Positions 1 to 12,400 of a DNA stretch of 64,000 nucleotides are shown piece after piece. A program made the position numbers and the translations under genes. Where the stretch lies: positions 1,922,001 through 1,986,000 of the forward strand of contig OX637354.1 of the NCBI GenBank assembly GCA_951799405.1. Direction: 5' to 3'. Every line of letters begins with the position of its first letter. Position 1 is the stretch's first letter. Origin of the DNA: Agapetus fuscipes (taxonomy: Eukaryota > Arthropoda > Insecta > Trichoptera > Glossosomatidae). Below the pieces are notes generated by a model. The model worked only from the letters and a program-made list of their open reading frames with translations, was not told the origin of the DNA and searched no databases.

Positions 1-2134
1 TTTCGTCGTCTAGTTTAATATCCATTGTGGCATGATCATATATAAATTTAATGAGCCTTGAATATCTGGAGTCGATTCTTGCGTCGTTTAGAGCCTGTAT
101 GATAGCCCATGGTTCTACAGAATCGAAAGCTTTTTTGTAGTCCACAAAAGCCAGATGAATTGGGATTTTGTATTCAGTTGTCTTCTCAATCAGTAAACGG
201 ACAGTCTGGATGTGATCCGTTGTTCCAAAACCCTTTCTAAACCCTGCTTGTTCAACCGGTTGGTACATGTCAAGTTTTTGTGTTAAACGATTTGTTAAGA
301 TCTTTGTAAGCAATTTATACAGGTGGGACAGTAAGCTTATTGGTCGATAATTCTCCAAATCTTCCGGATCTCCTTTTTTGAATAATAGTACCACTTCAGC
401 ATTTTGCCAGTTTTCTGGTATGGCTTCTAATTCAATGCATTTATTTAGAAGTATTTTCACGGCTTCATTTAATTTTTTGCAGCCCATCTTTAAAATATCA
501 TTTGTAATTTTGTCTTCTCCTGGAGCTTTATTTTTCTTCATGTATTTTAGAGCATTTTCCATCTCCTCGTGAGTTATTTCTGGTACATCTTCTGATCCCA
601 CGTTAAGTATTACGGTATTTTGTGATTGGTTTATATTTTGTGTTTTAGATGTATATAGGTCAGTGTAGAATTCATGAATCGCTCCAGTGATCTCGGCCTT
701 ATCGTTTAATGTCCTGCCATTTTTGTCTTTCACTTTAGTAATATTTTTCTTTCCTTCCGCGTTATTTCTCCTTAAAACCTTCATATTTTTGTTTGACTCT
801 ATTGTCTTTGTAATAAGCTCGTTATTAAATTTTCGTAGATCCTTTCTCACCTCTCTTTTGATTGTTTTATTTATTTCTTTATATTCGATGGTGTCTCTGC
901 CCATACTTTTTCTTTTTTCCATAAGTGTTATTGTATTTGCAGATAGTTTGTTATTTTTATTTTTCTGCTTAAATGAAAGAGTCTTTACGACTGTTTGAAA
1001 ATCTGAAGTAATCTTTTCTGATAAGTCGTTTAATCCCATGTTGTTTAGATTTGTTAGGGGTTCCAATTTGTCTTTCATTTTTGTATTAAATGTTGCCCTT
1101 TGGTGCTTGATCATTTCCACTGTGGGTTGTTTTTTGTTCTTTTTATTTACCATATTATATCTCTCAGTCTTAGTGTTTATCTTAAATGTTGCTCTTACTA
1201 GTCTATGATCGCTGCCCGTATCAAAACGGTTTAAAACTGATACGTCTTTGCAAGTTTTTAAGTTGTCTGTGAAAATATAATCAATCTCGTTTTTTGTCTT
1301 GCCATCTGGGCTCTTCCAAGTCCATTTTCTTTGGTTTTGTTTTTTGAAAAATGTATTTGTACAGTAAAGTTGTTCGCTTTGAAGGTATTCCACGAGAGTT
1401 TCTCCTCTCTCATTTCTTTTGCCAAGTCCGAACATTCCGATATATTCTGGGTCTCCTTGTTTTTTCTCTCCAACCTTAGCATTAAAGTCACCCATTAAGA
1501 TTGTTAACCTAGCCTTTTCCATGTTTTTTGCCCCTGTGATATCTTCATAAAATGTTTCTATTTCTTCATCATCTGCTGTACTTGTGGGAGCATAGGCCTG
1601 TATGATTTGTATTTTAAACTTTTTATTTATTTCCAGGACTACGTATAGTACCCTGGGTGATATACTAATCATTTTAGTTATTTTATTCTTAATGTTTTTA
1701 TTTATCATGATGGCGACTCCTCCAGCCGAGGATTGTGAGTTATTTCTAAACAGTATATGTCCTGATGGAAGTGTTACCGATTCTTCTCCTTTTAGTCTTG
1801 TCTCGCTAATTCCCAAGACATCCCATTTGATATGTCTCAATTCTTCCTCCAGTCTTATTTTGTCCTCTTCTTGTCTCATGGTTCTGATATTATATGTCGC
1901 TATTTTGATGTCTTTGATGTAACAATTTTTCGACTTTTTGCCTCCCCCAGAATCCTCGAGGCAGACCGGTTTTGCGCCGGTGTGAGATTCTGAGCTACAT
2001 GCTCTACTCACCTGGGGTACTTGTATTTGAAAATTCGAAGGCATTGGTTGGTTGATTTTTGGAAGGTTTTTGGCATTAAAACACCACGCTTGCCTAGCGG
2101 GTTGGTGAGTTTTGATTTCAGCCGCCCTTAACAT
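1..2134 (-). CDS. RTE-like LINE ORF, endonuclease and 5' half of reverse transcriptase (runs off left edge)
   Basis: Read on the minus strand from an ATG at 2134, with an in-frame TAG shortly upstream, one frame stays open to the window edge (about 710 codons). A short leader is followed by an exonuclease-endonuclease-phosphatase domain with GDFNAKVG (about 1470-1495) and SDHRLV (about 1198-1215). A linker follows, then the reverse transcriptase with NYRPISLL (about 335-360) and the first catalytic block FVDYKKAFDS (about 125-155). The YADD block would lie beyond the edge. EN followed by RT in one ORF fits RTE-clade non-LTR elements; the clade is my inference from motif wording. Because the frame is unbroken here, the copy may be young, but its 3' half is not visible. 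Confidence 0.85.
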   Translation of the reverse strand, partial: MLRAAEIKTHQPARQAWCFNAKNLPKINQPMPSNFQIQVPQVSRACSSESHTGAKPVCLEDSGGGKKSKNCYIKDIKIATYNIRTMRQEEDKIRLEEELRHIKWDVLGISETRLKGEESVTLPSGHILFRNNSQSSAGGVAIMINKNIKNKITKMISISPRVLYVVLEINKKFKIQIIQAYAPTSTADDEEIETFYEDITGAKNMEKARLTILMGDFNAKVGEKKQGDPEYIGMFGLGKRNERGETLVEYLQSEQLYCTNTFFKKQNQRKWTWKSPDGKTKNEIDYIFTDNLKTCKDVSVLNRFDTGSDHRLVRATFKINTKTERYNMVNKKNKKQPTVEMIKHQRATFNTKMKDKLEPLTNLNNMGLNDLSEKITSDFQTVVKTLSFKQKNKNNKLSANTITLMEKRKSMGRDTIEYKEINKTIKREVRKDLRKFNNELITKTIESNKNMKVLRRNNAEGKKNITKVKDKNGRTLNDKAEITGAIHEFYTDLYTSKTQNINQSQNTVILNVGSEDVPEITHEEMENALKYMKKNKAPGEDKITNDILKMGCKKLNEAVKILLNKCIELEAIPENWQNAEVVLLFKKGDPEDLENYRPISLLSHLYKLLTKILTNRLTQKLDMYQPVEQAGFRKGFGTTDHIQTVRLLIEKTTEYKIPIHLAFVDYKKAFDSVEPWAIIQALNDARIDSRYSRLIKFIYDHATMDIKLDDE

Positions 2135-2530
2135 AGGAACAGACGCTGTTTGTAGCCGCTCCTAACCTGGAGAACAGACGCTACTACCTTGGGAAATTAG
2201 TGCAGTGGTTTCCCGTTGCCTTCTGCACCGCAGTATTCCAGTCGTTGAGGCTGTTGCAGCTGCGCCTGGAATAGTCTGTGAAGTAACCGTTCTGGCATCC
2301 ATTGCCTCCGCTTACTTCCAGTTGTGATGAATACTGCTGCCCTCCATCAGTGCAGTAGCCCAGCTGACTCGGGCTGTGGACGCCGGCTGTACAGTTTCCT
2401 GGCAACCACCATCCTCAGGTACGCGGCCTGCACCGGTACCATCCAGGGAGCTCCTCGCCAGTTCAGTACTGACGCGAGCACCCCAGACCCCCGTCTCCCG
2501 TCTGCTCACCTACCCAGGCTTCCAAAGGGG
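2135..2530 (-). mobile_element. 5' untranslated region of the left-edge RTE-like LINE
   Basis: GC-richer sequence directly upstream of the LINE ATG, distinct from the AT-rich flank that starts near 2530. It carries a gaaaccactgcactaattt stretch on the minus strand that I associate with 5' regions of insect RTE-like elements. The outer boundary is approximate because no target-site duplication can be paired without the 3' end. The overlapping short ORFs here have no recognisable domains. Confidence 0.55.
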
Positions 2531-3278
2531 TTAGTTACCGCAATCTCTTCCTGGGTTGCTAGGTTTAACATATCTTTTCTTATACCAAACAGACGTACCC
2601 GCTCGCAAAATTTATTTCACCTACCCATTTGTCATACCAATTACCGATACCACTCAACTTTATTCAGAATACAGCGTGACTATAACCAAAATTTCAAAAA
2701 TTTAGATATTTTCCATGACTCATTAACAACCTTTCGCAATAAATTGAGATATTTTTCAACTCTGTCCCCTAACTCCCTCAATCAAGCTCCTTCACTTACG
2801 TAATAATCCCTCCTTTTCCTCATTCCTTTCCACTTTACTTTTACTTTTAATTTCTTTTCTTACACCTTGTTTCTTTTTTTTTTCTTTTTTGTTGCTTGAC
2901 AACTTGTGTCTTTTTTGCTTTTTGTTTTTTGCTTTTTGTTTTGCTCTCCTTTTCTTTTTTATTTCTTGTCTTCTCAATTTTCTATGATATGTCAATACAA
3001 GCTCAGCATACTGATCAAATTATTATTCTATCTCTATAATTTTCAATAGAAGAAACAATTTTGGCTTATATTAATTTTAAGAACACCATTGTAATCACTT
3101 TTATAAAGCTGTAGTTTTCTCAAATAAATAAATAAAATAAAAATAAAATATCCTTGCAACTTAGATTATAGATTATAGATCTCAAAAATCATACAATTTG
3201 GAGATGACGGCGTTTGCAGTTATACCTACGACTCAAATAGGTTAATAAATTGCATTCCTCTTCACAAAATGTTTTCAG
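2531..3278. other. AT-rich non-coding stretch with a pyrimidine-rich tract
   Basis: No gene seen. 2800-2960 is a pyrimidine-rich, T-dominated low-complexity tract on the plus strand; 3160-3180 holds an attatagattatag tail typical of LINE family A copies in this window. The last bases before 3279 are a pyrimidine tract and AG, the acceptor of the first visible channel exon. Confidence 0.5.
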
Positions 3279-3409
3279 GTTCGCAGCACCTGTCCAGAGA
3301 TGTTGAGCAACTGTTCGTGGAACGACGAATACTTTGACTGCTGTGAATACTTCCTGCCGTTGGACACCGAGCTAGGAACCTGCTATGCCATCAACTCCAT
3401 CCAGGGAAG
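3279..3409 (+). CDS. Channel gene 1, exon encoding extracellular Cys-rich segment
   Basis: Acceptor gttttcag and donor GGAAG|GTCAGA. Encodes VRSTCPEMLSNC and FDCCEYFLPLDTELGTCYAI. It corresponds to the 3' part of exon 3 of gene 2, which has no intron at this point, so the paralogues differ in intron position here. Ends in phase 2. Confidence 0.85.
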
Positions 3410-6400
3410 GTCAGAAATTGACGACTTAATTATTTTTTTATATACGAGGCGTGTGTCTACAATGCAAGTGTACTGAAGCTCTCACGACCGGATGGATTTT
3501 ATTTTCGATAAAGTGGCTTCACTTCCGGGTAGACTGACCTTTCCACTCTGATCTCATAGCCAATAGAGCCAACTATACTGCTTTTAGGCGCTTCTGCCAG
3601 TCGTACCATGAGTCCGCAACTGCGAGCTCTAGACCGACCAGAGAACGTCAGTAGCTGGGGCCAGTAGGGGGCTGGTTTTTATTTCTTGTGAAGGCTGAGT
3701 AAACCTTGAGATCGAACCTTTGCTCTTGGCATGGAATGCAAGCATTCTATCAATTGAGCTATCGATCTTGCTTGGTCGTCGACGCTACAAAGCGTCAATT
3801 CTAAAGCAAGATTCAGTTGCTATAAGGCTGGATGGACCTTTGGTGACCGGTCATTGGTAAAGGTTTATGAATTTTTCAATCCAGAGAAGAGCAAATTTGA
3901 AAAAATAAATGGTATATTTTTTGTGCTCTTTTGTTACCACTGAAACATGTAGCCGAAGTAAATACGAACATACGCTTATCTGTTTGTGAGCGTGCATTAA
4001 ATATAAGCCTTACATATTTTTAATAAATCTTTGCAACTTATAAAAAGATCCGATTCGAAAAATAAACATTTTGTTTTCTAGAGATCCTAATGGAAAAAAA
4101 TTGAGGATGATTAGCAACAAGAAAACTGGTCCAGGCAATTTAGGAATGAACATCCACGTACCAACAAATGTAAGCTATTTTTAATATCTATTTTTTGAGT
4201 TGAGAATATTTTTAGTTTAACAGTTTTTTTTTGTGTTTTTTTCGAGATACACCATGGTCTATTTGCAGTTTTTTTTTAATCTTCCGACGTTTCACTTTCA
4301 CAAGCAGAAAGCATTCTCAAGGCAAGCTATCAAAGCGACGTCGTGGATTTCGTTGTTTTTGCGGTCGGTAGATATAAAAACAGCAAATAGACAATGGTCT
4401 AAACCGAAAAATATTAAAAACTGTTTGAGCGAATTGTGGATAGGTTTTTGTCTATGGGTCACAGGCTATTTAATTCCTTTCTCCTTTATCCATTTATTAG
4501 CCTTGTCCATCGAGTTTACCTACTCACCATTTAACAATACTCCATGTGTGAGATTCAGCGCTTGTTTGACCTCGAGTGTGAAGAGACGTATCTTGTCTCT
4601 TCAACTGAATCAAAAGTCGCGCGATTTCGACAGGAAGAACCACAAAAACTATAAAAGAAGATCATTCAGGAGTGAGGTGAGTCCTATTTGATTAGTCCTT
4701 GCCTCCTATCCTTGATCCCTGATGGTCTGCGACTCTGACAGATTTGTCTATTGACAAGTTTGTTCAAACGTAGAATTAATTAAGAAACTGCATTCAACAC
4801 TTTCCTATCTCACCTAGTGAAGTCAAACCTGGCTCCACCAAAAACTTGATTTAATATTGTTATGCTTTACGGGTTCAATTAAACAAAAACTGTAGAAAAA
4901 AGGCTGTAGAAAGTTATTTATTTTAAGATTCCGTTCACATTTGGTTCGTTCATAAGTTAATTTTACACCACGATCTCTTGACTACTCATTAACTCGACGG
5001 CTCAGATACAAGCCGTCTCTCTGCAAGGCATCTCGGTCTCTATTTATAGGTGTATAAGAGTTATTATGGCGCGTACGAGACCACGCTCGTTAGAACATTT
5101 GAGCAAATACACACAATATCGACAAGTACCGACATCTAGGGCTTGTTGCACCAACCTCCAATCAATACTTGATTGACACATCGAATTTGATTGCTTAACT
5201 CTGGAAGTGGGTAACAAATAATGTGATGTAATTTGAACAGGAACGATGATGTACATCAACTGTTTTTTTTTTTAAGAAATCCTGTGCAGGAGACTCCCTA
5301 GATTCTAGAGACTCTAGGGGTCTATGACACTTGCTATAGGGCCGCAGAGGTGTAAGAGCTTGGTCGTCGCTACAAAGCGCCAATACTCAAGCAAGACCCA
5401 GTTGCTGTAAGGCTGGATGGACCTTTGGTGACCGGTCACTGGTAAAGGTTTATAAACTTTTCAACCCAGCGAAGAGCAAATTTGAAAATATAAATGGTTT
5501 ATTTTTTGTGCTCCGCCGGGATTCGAACCCAAAACCTTCCCATTCAGAATCCGCAGTGTTACCACTGAGCTACGGACTGGTCAAACAAAGATTTACGTAT
5601 ATGCAACCAATTTTTGATTTGATGGGAGAAATCACACATCGTTTTGATTTTTGTCTGGAGTTTGGTGCAACAGGCTCCTAGAAACATAGACACACTCAAA
5701 CAGGTAAAAGCACACAGACACACAATCACAAATTTGTAACAATATTGTTAGTGTTCAGAATTTTCTTGACTTGTTATTGAATTGCCGCTTCTGTTCAGCT
5801 GTACATCTTGGGAGAAGAGGAAGTCCCTTCAGTCACAACGCTGACTTCGGACACTCTGATGATTTCTGGACAACTGCACTACAGGTAATCATTTTTGGAT
5901 CGTTATTTCTAGTAAAAAATTCTCCAAAATTATTTAATGCGGTCCTGGAATATGCCTTTAAAAACCTTCATTGGGAAGAGAAAGGTATCAAAGTAGATGG
6001 AGTTTACTTGAACAATCTGAGATTTGCGGATGATATTGTTCTAATATCAGAAGATCTGGAAGACGCCCGTGAAATGTTAGAAGAGCTCGTTACGGAGACA
6101 AAAAAAGTGGGGCTCCTTATCAACGGCGAAAAAACAAAGATCATGACAAATCTCGTCCTGGGTGGTAAGATAGTCATCGACAGCCGACCAATAGAAGAGG
6201 TCCATGATTATAAATACCTTGGTCATAATATTGCAGTTTCCAGAGACAACCAAACGATTGAACTGCAAAGGAGGATCTCTCTAGGATGGGCGGCCTATGG
6301 CAGTCTTAAGAAGTTCTTCACCAGCAACATCCCCCAATGCCTGAAACGGAAAATGTACGACCAGTGTGTCCTGCCAGTTAAGACTTACGGAGCAGAGACA

Positions 6401-9400
6401 CTAACTCTCACAAAAATGACTATCAGGAAACTCCGTGTAGCACAACGAAAGCACGAAAGAGCTATGCTACACATAAGACTGTCAGATCGGATACGAAATA
6501 CCGAAATACGTAGAAGATCGGGAGTTACTGACATAGTCAAAAGAATGGCAAAGCAGAAGTGGTCGTGGGCAGGGCATGTAGCCAGATTGAGCGAGCAAAG
6601 ATGGACGAAAAGAGTGGTAGAATGAAGACCTCGTGAAGACAAAAGAACAAGAGGAAGGCCTCTTACACGATGGTCAGATGATATCAAAAGAGTTGCTGGT
6701 GACTGGATGCAGAGAGCCCAGGACAGAGACGCCTGGAGAGATATGGGGGAGGCCTATGTCCAGCAGTGGATAAGAAGTGGCTGAATAAGTAAAGTAAGTA
6801 AGTATTTCTAGTAAGCCCCTTTTCATACTGTTATGCTTTATGTCGGGTTCACTTTTAATAAAATCGCAGTTGAATTTATTTTTTAGCAAGTTGATTACAT
6901 AATATGGTTCACTCTGTAACTTTTCTATTGTAGGTTTCACGGCTTGGGCGTTAATAGATCACTCCAGCTCCACAGAACCGCAGCCAATATTTATATGTGA
7001 CTAAGGCCTATTCCAGCGTGTTGGAGACCAGACGGGACTTGTATTGATATCCAAAGCGTATGGAATATAGCAGAATAGCGCTTCTGGTCTCTTTTGAGTC
7101 AAGCAACCTCAATAAGATGGTTTGGGCATATGGAGAGAATAAATGATGAAGGACTGACGAAGAAAGTATAGGTTGCAAGAATAGATGGATGTCGTGGTAG
7201 AGGAAGACCGAGAACGGTATGGATGGACCGAATTCCTGAAATAGCGAATGAATAGGATATCCAGAGTCATAAGAAAAGGAGAGCTCGTATCAAAAAGGTG
7301 ATGACTCTGGATGAAATGAAAAAAAAAACAACTAAGGACCGAAAAAAATGGCGGTTGGTATGTAATGCTGGCGGCTAAGGCTTTAAAATTTCATTTTATA
7401 GATGTTTTGTAAATTTTAATTTTATAACTTTATCCACCACCACCTTCAGAAAAGGACTGAGGACATTCATTTTTTCAAGAAACCATGGCGCCCTTAAAAT
7501 GGTCCAGTAGCATTAAACGGCGCCACAGGAAATAAATCATCCATTATCATCACCTGAAGCGCTATTCTTCTAAATTCCTAACAACTTAAGGCGACGAAAC
7601 AGCAAGTCGTGTCAAAAAATAAGGTGCAGGTACTGAGATTTTTTATCTATGGAGTTTGGTCGGGATTTGGACAGGAGTCCTAGGTCGCTGGTTTCTTGGG
7701 GATGCTTTTTAATAAAATTCTTGATAACCGGTTGATAGATTGGTTTTTATATTTTAGGTAGACAATTTACAACAGTGGATCGGAGAATTTATCACAGAAT
7801 AACTAGGCAGAATAAAGGAACAGTTCGAGTAAATGAACTGTTCAAATTATAACAAGAAAAGGAACATCTTATTCTGCAAACAATCGCTTTTAAAGCATAA
7901 TAATGCAACCCACATATAAACTGTACCCTTAGTACGAGTTGCAAAACTTGAGAAAAGTAAAGTTTACGGAAAATATTAAAGAGTGATTTCTCCCGAAATC
8001 TGCCGTTTTTGTTTCTTACACTTTATGGTCTTAGCAAAAGAGTTACAGTGATGAATCAAACATACTGCCCCCAAAAAATATAAATTTACTCGAACTGTTC
8101 CTTTATTCTGCCTAGTTATTCTGTGATAAATTCTCCGATCCACTGTTGTAAAATGTCTACCTAAAATATAAAAACCAATCTATCAACCGGTTATCAAGAA
8201 TTTTATTAAAAAGCATCCCCAAGAAACCAGCGACCTAGGACTCCTGTCCAAATCCCGACCAGAGTTCTTTCGCAAGCGCAAGCAAGCTCCGACTTGGATT
8301 GATATCCAAAGTGTAAAGAATTTAGCAGAACAGCGCTTCTGGTCGCTTTTAAGTCACGCAAGCTCAGTTTTTACCACTACTAGATGATGATGAGTTGATG
8401 ATTTATTTATACCACCGTTTCGTGGTGTACATAGTCACTCCAATCGTGCTTGTGCAGATAATAATAATCTATAATCTAAGTTGCAAGGATATATTCATTC
8501 AAAGCTCTCAGATGAATGCCCACAAACAAACACGTGTAGTTCGCGCTTACAAATGCTGATTGTGTACTTACAAATAAAATTCAAACCTCAAATTAACATA
8601 AGCCCCACAGCTTTTGCCGACCTTCCCTGAAACAGGGGTGACACTGGCAAAGTGAATATTTTTTACAGTATGGGTGGTCAGCCTCATACCAACCTATAAG
8701 TCAAGGAATATGAATAATAAATTACATTTAAATATAAAAAATAACAAAGCCTTAAAAAGAAATCTATACAAAAAAAAGTCAAAAATTTCTTATGCAAAAA
8801 ATGTAGCAAACTAATAAACCAACATTACAAATCAGCATTGCAGATTAGCCGCCACTTCTTCCTGTCCTTGAATACTTCTTTCATTTCATCCAGAGTCATA
8901 ACCTTTTTCATACAAGCTCTCCTTTTATTATGACTCTGGATATCCCATTCACTCGCTATTTCGAAAATTTGGTCCATCCATACCTTTCTCGGTCTTCCTC
9001 TTCCACGACATCCATCAATAATACCAGAAATTGGCTTGTCTTCAGTGCATTTCGGAACTACCCATAGTCTTCTAGCTCTCTCGCATGATCTGGCAGGTGT
9101 TTCCAGGCCAGAGGAATGCACGCTCTCCAAACACTGTGTTTACTCTTCTGATCGGCTCTTCAATACGTGACTTGGCTCTGGTTTCTGCCGAGCGTAGTGT
9201 GAGGCTTTTTGCCATCTTCTGACTTGTTGATTTCCCTCCTGCAGACGTCACATCGCGCTACGCAGCATAGAGAACGACCTCGCCACACGTGACGTGTCCC
9301 CAGCTCAGCGCCGCTGCCGTTATCCAGACGAGAGCTTCCCCGGCACGGCGTACCGCATGCACTCGTACTCCACGTGCACCGTGGAGTGCCGCAGGAAGGC

Positions 9401-12400
9401 GCAGCTGGCCGCGTGCGGCTGCACCAGCTTCTTCATGCCGGCGTCCAAGGACACGGCGGTAACACCCATCAGATTAGCCTACCGTAGTCTAGGGAAAGTA
9501 AAGAACATGGGAAAAATTTGAATAGGGAATATAAAACACAAAAGATGATCGACAAGAAGAGAAAAAGACGATTGCTTGCCCGGCTTCCACCCATGCTGTA
9601 GAAAATGGTTCACTTTACCAATTTAACCTCTTTTTCAGGGAAGGTCGGCAAGAGTTGCTGGATGTATGGTGTATTCTTACTATAATCTAAGTTGCAAAAA
9701 TGTATTAGTAAATGTTTTTCTTAATATATCTTTGCAAAAGACATATTACATAACATCCAAATCTCATATCAAATGCATGCCCACAAATCGACAGGTATAC
9801 GTTTGCGCTTACAAATCAATGCTGAATGGGTACTGGACCGGTCCGTAGTCCAGTGGCAGCACTTCGGACTCGTAAATGGAAGGTTGTGGATTCGGATCTC
9901 GGCGGAGCACAAAAAAATACCATTTAAATTTCGAATGTGCTCTTCGCTGAGTTGAAAAATTCATAAACCTTTACCAAAGACCGGTCAGTGAAAGGTCCAT
10001 CCAACCTTACAACAACTGGGTCTTGCTTGAGAATTGGGGCTTTCTACGGTGACGACCAAGCTTGCAGAGGGCTCTTGAGATGTGATACACACAAAAACAG
10101 CGCTCACCAAATAAATCATCCTAATATTATTTATTGTTTACTTACAAATTACAATCCAAACTTCAAATGAACATAAACCTTGCAAATTTTGCCGACCTTT
10201 CCTGAGACAGATGTGACATTGGCAAAATGGACCATTTTTTACAGTAAGGGCTGTCAGCCCCATACCAACCTTAAATGCGTTTTTTGCCATATATTGACTA
10301 TCTATTTGGTACATGTGCCTGTATGGGATGCACGCCCCTGATATTCGTACCTTCTTGTATGCCTAGTGTGACCTTGAGGGTCTCCGCTGCCTGCACGACG
10401 CGTACAGCGTGCTGAGCGTGCTGCGCGCCAGCTGGTCCGCGCGCGCCGGCTTGTCGTGCCCCTGCAGACCCTCGTGCGGGGAGACGGACGTGATGGTGGT
10501 GGCTGATGACCGCGCCACGATGCCGCACGCGCACGCCAGGGTGCAGATCTTCCTGGACTACCTGCCGTCAGACAGGTTCAAGAGGAACGTGGTCAGGGGA
10601 CCGCTGGATCTAGTGGGTAATGCCTTGCTTGTAATGCCAGGGTGCAGATCTTCCTGGACTACCTGCCATCAGACAGGTTCAAGAGGAACGTGGTCAGGGG
10701 ACCGCTGGATCTAGTGGGTAATGCCTTGCTTGTAATGCCAGGGTGCAGATCTTCCTGGACTACCTGCCGTCAGACAGGTTCAAGAGGAACGTGGTCAGGG
10801 GACCGCTGGATCTAGTGGGTAATGCCTTGCTTGTAATGCCAGGGTGCAGATCTTCCTGGACTACCTGCCGTCAGACAGGTTCAAGAGGAACGTGGTCAGG
10901 GGACCGCTGGATCTAGTGGGTAATGCCTTGCTTGTAATGCCAGGGTGCAGATCTTCCTGGACTACCTGCCATCAGACAGGTTCAAGAGGAACGTGGTCAG
11001 GGGACCGCTGGATCTAGTGGGTAATGCCTTGCTTGTAATGCCAGGGTGCAGATCTTCCTGGACTACCTGCCATCAGACAGGTTCAAGAGGAACGTGGTCA
11101 GGGGACCGCTGGATCTAGTGGGTAATGCCTTGCTTATAATGCCAGGGTGCAGATCTTCCTGGACTACCTGCCGTTAGACAGGTTAATGAGGAACGTGGTC
11201 AGGGGACCGCTGGATCTAGTGGGTAATGCCTTGCTTGTAATGCCAGGGTGCAGATCTTCCTGGACTACCTGCCGTTGGACAGGTTAATGAGGAACGTGGT
11301 CAGGGGACCGCTGGATCTAGTGGGTAATGCCTTGCTTGTAATGCCAGGGTGCAGATCTTCCTGGACTACCTGCCGTTAGACAGGTTAATGAGGAACGTGG
11401 TCAGGGGACCGCTGGATCTAGTGGGTAATGCCTTGCTTGTAATGCCAGGGTGCAGATCTTCCTGGACTACCTGCCGTTAGACAGGTTAATGAGGAACGTG
11501 GTCAGGGGACCGCTGGATCTAGTGGGTAATGCCTTGCTTGTAATGCCAGGGTGCAGATCTTCCTGGACTACCTGCCGTCAGACAGGTTCAAGAGGAACGT
11601 GGTCAGGGGACCGCTGGATCTAGTGGGTAATGCCTTGCTTGTAATGCCAGGGTGCAGATCTTCCTGGACTACCTGCCGTCAGACAGGTTCAAGAGGAACG
11701 TGGTCAGGGGACCGCTGGATCTAGTGGGTAATGCCTTGCTTGTAATGCCAGGGTGCAGATCTTCCTGGACTACCTGCCGTCAGACAGGTTCAAGAGGAAC
11801 GTGGTCAGGGGACCGCTGGATCTAGTGGGTAATGCCTTGCTTGTAATGCCAGGGTGCAGATCTTCCTGGACTACCTGCCATCAGACAGGTTCAAGAGGAA
11901 CGTGGTCAGGGGACCGCTGGATCTAGTGGGTAATGCCTTGCATCTGTTTTTATGTCTTTTTTTTTTTTTAAGGAATCCTGTGCAGGAGGTTCCCCAATTC
12001 TTGAGAGTCTTGGGGGTCTATGTCACCCTGGAAGGGTGCCGCAGAGGTGTTGCTTGAGTTCTTGGTTCTGTCGTGAGGCGCTGCAAGGAAGTGGTGATTG
12101 ATGTTGGTTTTGAATAAAACCGGATTAAATTGGGAAGGGAACACAGATACTGGTAGACCATTCCATAAACGGGCAGTTTGGCAAAGGAATGAGTCATGAA
12201 AACGCCAAGTTCACATAGTTTTGAGATCGACTGCAAAGGGATGAATGAGAGTCGTACTACGAGTTTCCCTTTCTGAAATGAGAGGGGGAGGGATATTCAT
12301 TAGAATGGAGCTCATTAGAACAAGCTCCGTGGTAATATCGATAAAAAAGACTGAGCATTCCAACTTTTCTTCTGTGCTGGAGCGGCTGCAGATCGGATGT

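Noticed and set aside
2324..2803. 159-aa plus-strand ORF
   Set aside because: It lies opposite the LINE 5' UTR and extends into low-complexity DNA, with no domain.
5771..6625. Single 284-aa gene starting upstream of the LINE
   Set aside because: The frame merges an out-of-frame reading of a channel exon with a LINE RT fragment; it is not a gene.
8825..9130. 101-aa minus-strand protein
   Set aside because: It is a chimera of two unrelated LINE tails joined at about 9022.
10535..11941. CRISPR array or coding repeat protein
   Set aside because: Units are contiguous without unique spacers, and 101 bp is not a multiple of three; the frame stops at 10714.
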